The position numbers and the translations under genes are program-made. Of a DNA stretch of 64,000 nucleotides, positions 62,078 through 64,000 are shown one piece after another. Position 1 is the stretch's first letter. Every line of letters begins with the position of its first letter. Source of the stretch: Ramlibacter tataouinensis (GTDB lineage: Bacteria; Pseudomonadota; Gammaproteobacteria; Burkholderiales; Burkholderiaceae_C); contig NZ_CP010951.1 of the NCBI RefSeq assembly GCF_001580455.1, positions 1,240,001-1,304,000 on the forward strand. Direction: 5' to 3'. Under the pieces are notes generated by a model. That model saw only the letters and a list, made by a program, of their open reading frames with translations, was not told the DNA's origin and searched no databases.

Positions 62078-62368
62078 ATGCCAAGCAAGACCTTCAGCGG
62101 CGGCCGCATCCGCAAGGCGCACTACGACAGCGCCTCGCGCCAGCTCGACCTGCACTTCGAGAACCAGTCGATCCTGGCCTACAAGCACGTTCCGGAAGAG
62201 GTGTACCGGCGCCTGTGCAGCGCGCCCAACCCCGCGACCTACTGGGAAGACCGCATCGCGGAGGAGTATCCGAAAGGGACGCCGATGACGTCGAGCGCGC
62301 ATCCGGAAGGCGGCCGGACACTGAGCGACCTGTTCGGCGAGCTGGACGACAAGAAACCCGGCGAGTGA
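62078..62368 (+). CDS. KTSC-domain protein
   Basis: From ATG 62078 the 96-residue product contains a KTSC domain (RIRKAHYDSASRQLDLHFENQSILAYKHVPEEVYRRLCSAPNPATYWEDRIAEEYP). These small domains are often linked to RNA or lysyl-tRNA synthetase-like proteins, but the role is unproven. It follows the permease gene by 46 bases and may be co-transcribed. Confidence 0.85.
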   Translation: MPSKTFSGGRIRKAHYDSASRQLDLHFENQSILAYKHVPEEVYRRLCSAPNPATYWEDRIAEEYPKGTPMTSSAHPEGGRTLSDLFGELDDKKPGE

Positions 62369-62430
62369 AGCGGGGCGCGCGCTTCCGCCGATGGCCGCCG
62401 CCGCCCAGCACCCTCAGCGCAGGCCGCCCC

Positions 62431-62646
62431 TCAGCGTCGGGCTTCCAGCGAACGAAAGGCGATGCCCCGTGCTGCGCGCCGCTCGCGCGCGAGTTCTTCC
62501 GTGAGCCCGGGGTATTCGCGCAGGAACGCGGTCTTTTCTTCCTCGGCCCGCTGCCGCGCCTCGCGCGTGATGCCCTGGATCAGCAGCGCCACGAGGATCA
62601 GCAACATGAAGGCGAACACGACAAAAGCGATGTCAGCGGACTGCAT
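62431..62646 (-). CDS. Small single-pass membrane protein, 71 aa
   Basis: ATG 62646 follows AGGTG. The product is an N-terminal membrane helix (IAFVVFAFMLLILVALLIQGI) plus a charged helical tail (TREARQRAEEEKTAFLREYPGLTEELARERRAARG). Function unknown; it lies 15 bases after the zinc-ribbon gene on the same strand. Confidence 0.7.
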   Translation of the reverse strand: MQSADIAFVVFAFMLLILVALLIQGITREARQRAEEEKTAFLREYPGLTEELARERRAARGIAFRSLEARR

Positions 62647-62661
62647 GAACAGCACCTGACG

Positions 62662-62859
62662 TCAGGCCAGCCAATCGGACATCGCCCGTTGGGCACCGCC
62701 GGCTTCCCTGGCGGCACCCGGTTGGGGCCGCGCCAGGACATCAGCCGGCGGGCGCTGGCGCGTAGTGGGCAGGCCGCATTGCTCGCAGAAGTTCGCCTGT
62801 GTCCGCAGCGGCGAATTGCAGTAGCGGCAATTGTCGGGGTGGGCGGTGGTGTATTGCAT
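62662..62859 (-). CDS. Small zinc-ribbon protein, 65 aa
   Basis: The product has paired CxxC motifs (NCRYCNSPL and NFCEQCGLP) at residues about 11-32, a zinc-ribbon, followed by a Pro/Ala-rich tail. It is cytoplasmic and of unknown role. It probably shares an operon with the small membrane protein downstream. Confidence 0.75.
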   Translation of the reverse strand: MQYTTAHPDNCRYCNSPLRTQANFCEQCGLPTTRQRPPADVLARPQPGAAREAGGAQRAMSDWLA

Positions 62860-62976
62860 GCCCAGATGATTGCCGGGCAGCCGGGAAATCCACTGTGAGT
62901 TGTGAGCCCGCGTCTTGTGCGGTCGTTCACAGGAAGCCGCCGGGCGTTCGGCTTCCCTCCGGGCCGCGCCGAACCC

Positions 62977-64000
62977 TCAAAAACTCGCTTCGAGCTCCGC
63001 GACCAGCTGGCCGACGTAGCCGACCGCATCGCGCAGCGGCAGCGGTGAGGCGAGGTCGATGCCCACCTTGCGCATCAGCTCCAGCGGTTGCAAGGTTCCG
63101 CCCGCGCGCAAGACATCGAGCCAGCCCGTCATGACCGCGGCGCCTTCGCGCTCGGCCTTCTGCGCCAGGCAGGTGGCGGCCACCAGGCCGACCGAATAGG
63201 TGTAGGGGTACAGGCCGAAATAGTAGTGCGGCTGTCGCATCCAGGTCATCGCGGCACCCTCGTCGATGACCAGGGTGTCGCCCCAGAATCTGGCGAGGAT
63301 CGCGGCCTTGCGCTCGTTCAGCAGGTCCGCGGTCACCGGCGTCCCGCTTTCGGCCAATCGGTAGACCTGGCGCTGCAGCTCGGCTTCGAGAAGGTGCGTG
63401 ACGAAGTTGTGGTGGTAGGTGCCCAGGACCTGCATCAGCACCCAGCGCCGCATGCGCGGGTCGCCGCCGCGCGCCAGGATCTGCCGTGCCAGCAGCACCT
63501 CGTTCATGATCGACGGTGCCTCGACGAAAGGCATCGCCGGGCGCGTGTTGACGTAGCGCTGGTGGCGGCCGGCCAATGCGAAATGGCCGGCGTGGCCCAG
63601 CTCGTGGGCGAGCACGAAGGCGTCGCGCATGGAGCCCGCCCAGGTCATCAGGATGTAGGGATGCACGCCGTAGGGTGAGGCGCAGAAGGCGCCGGAGGAC
63701 TTGCCGATGTTGTTCGCCCGGTCGATCCAGCGCCGTTCGAAGGCGTTGCGCACGGTGGCGACGTAGTCCTCGCCCATCGGCGCCAGTGCCTCCAAGATCA
63801 AAGCGCCGGCTTCCTCGAAAGAGATCTTCGGCGTATAGCCCGGGTCCAGCGTGGCCTTGAGGTCGCAGTACAGCAGCTCATCGAGCCCGAGCACCCGTTT
63901 GCGCAGGCGGGCATAGCGGCGCATGTGCGGCGACAGTTCCGCCTGGATCGTGTCGAGCACGGTCGTGTAGAACTCGAACGGCACCTTGTGCTCGTGCAGC
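62977..64000 (-). CDS. pepF: M3-family oligoendopeptidase (PepF-type), C-terminal part
   Basis: The frame is open to the window edge (LHEHKVPFEFYTTVLDTIQ...), so the N-terminal part lies outside. The visible 340 residues hold the zinc site HELGH (FVLAHELGHAGHF) with a further Glu in IMNEVLLARQ, the fold-typical YHHNFVTHLLEAELQ helix and the active-site YFGLYPYTYSVG loop. M3 oligopeptidases trim short peptides in the cytoplasm. PepF is the closest known match; the exact member is inferred. Confidence 0.9.
   Translation of the reverse strand, partial: LHEHKVPFEFYTTVLDTIQAELSPHMRRYARLRKRVLGLDELLYCDLKATLDPGYTPKISFEEAGALILEALAPMGEDYVATVRNAFERRWIDRANNIGKSSGAFCASPYGVHPYILMTWAGSMRDAFVLAHELGHAGHFALAGRHQRYVNTRPAMPFVEAPSIMNEVLLARQILARGGDPRMRRWVLMQVLGTYHHNFVTHLLEAELQRQVYRLAESGTPVTADLLNERKAAILARFWGDTLVIDEGAAMTWMRQPHYYFGLYPYTYSVGLVAATCLAQKAEREGAAVMTGWLDVLRAGGTLQPLELMRKVGIDLASPLPLRDAVGYVGQLVAELEASF

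Overview
The window is high-GC DNA that reads like a chromosome segment of a Comamonadaceae-type betaproteobacterium (Burkholderiales). Supporting signs are two Bug/TctC-type extracytoplasmic binding proteins, a class I PHA synthase with a MaoC hydratase in front of it, many LysR regulators beside divergent catabolic genes, and small families typical of that group (DUF2164, DUF4242, KTSC, TfoX N-terminal). This placement comes from gene content only. No rRNA, tRNA, CRISPR array, transposase or integrase was seen.

Layout. 1-5.9 kb: end of an MFS carrier, FMN-binding oxidoreductase, ArfB ribosome-rescue hydrolase, a small HTH protein, a Gly/His-rich exported protein, an orphan ParA and an alpha/beta hydrolase. 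6.1-8.3 kb: MaoC hydratase plus phaC, with a strong operator-like palindrome before and a clear terminator after. 8.4-13.7 kb: dehydrogenase-like protein, spermidine-synthase-like protein, SEC-C protein, HU, nitrilase, a ParM-like N-terminal fragment and a second MaoC protein. 13.7-16.9 kb: a lower-GC accessory patch with unfamiliar small proteins, a lipoprotein, decayed DUF2164 and Lys-rich genes, and palindromic repeats. 16.9-20 kb: a Bug binding protein whose stop codon overlaps the start of a 678-residue exported protein built of G-N/D-D-x-Y repeats. 20-23 kb: patatin, Rieske ferredoxin, DUF4242, with decayed spacers. 23.2-28.9 kb: a LAL-type LuxR regulator, a vanadium-haloperoxidase/PAP2-like protein and a berberine-bridge-type flavoprotein on one strand. 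28.9-33.6 kb: a second decayed copy of the DUF2164/Lys-rich module, small membrane and lipoproteins, USP, GIY-YIG and MFS genes, and an intact DUF2164 gene. 33.7-41.7 kb: PLP D-cysteine desulfhydrase family, a stand-alone relative of the FDH hydrolase domain, glyoxalase II, CMD protein, P450, a second BBE-type flavoprotein and a PAS protein. 41.9-46 kb: a TAXI-type lipoprotein directly behind gltS, divergent from a mutarotase. 46-50.3 kb: glutaredoxin, LysR, SnoaL-like protein, hydrolase, TfoX-N. 50.3-56.9 kb: LysR divergent from a Bug protein - UxaA/GarD dehydratase - aldehyde dehydrogenase - FAD oxidase operon. 57-64 kb: unknown protein, NarL-type two-component pair, TauE/SafE carrier, KTSC, two small proteins, and a partial M3 peptidase.

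How genes work together. Clear units are the PHA pair; the 51.4-56.9 kb operon, which has the order uptake, dehydration, semialdehyde oxidation, hydroxyacid oxidation expected for sugar-acid use; the response-regulator/kinase pair with a GTGA overlap; and gltS-TAXI, where a lipoprotein binding subunit appears to serve a carrier that normally works alone. The regulator-haloperoxidase-flavoprotein row is suggestive but less certain. The most unusual items are the gltS-TAXI pair with its roughly 200-residue extra N-terminal domain, the G-N/D-D-x-Y repeat protein coupled to a Bug protein, and the stand-alone FDH-like hydrolase.
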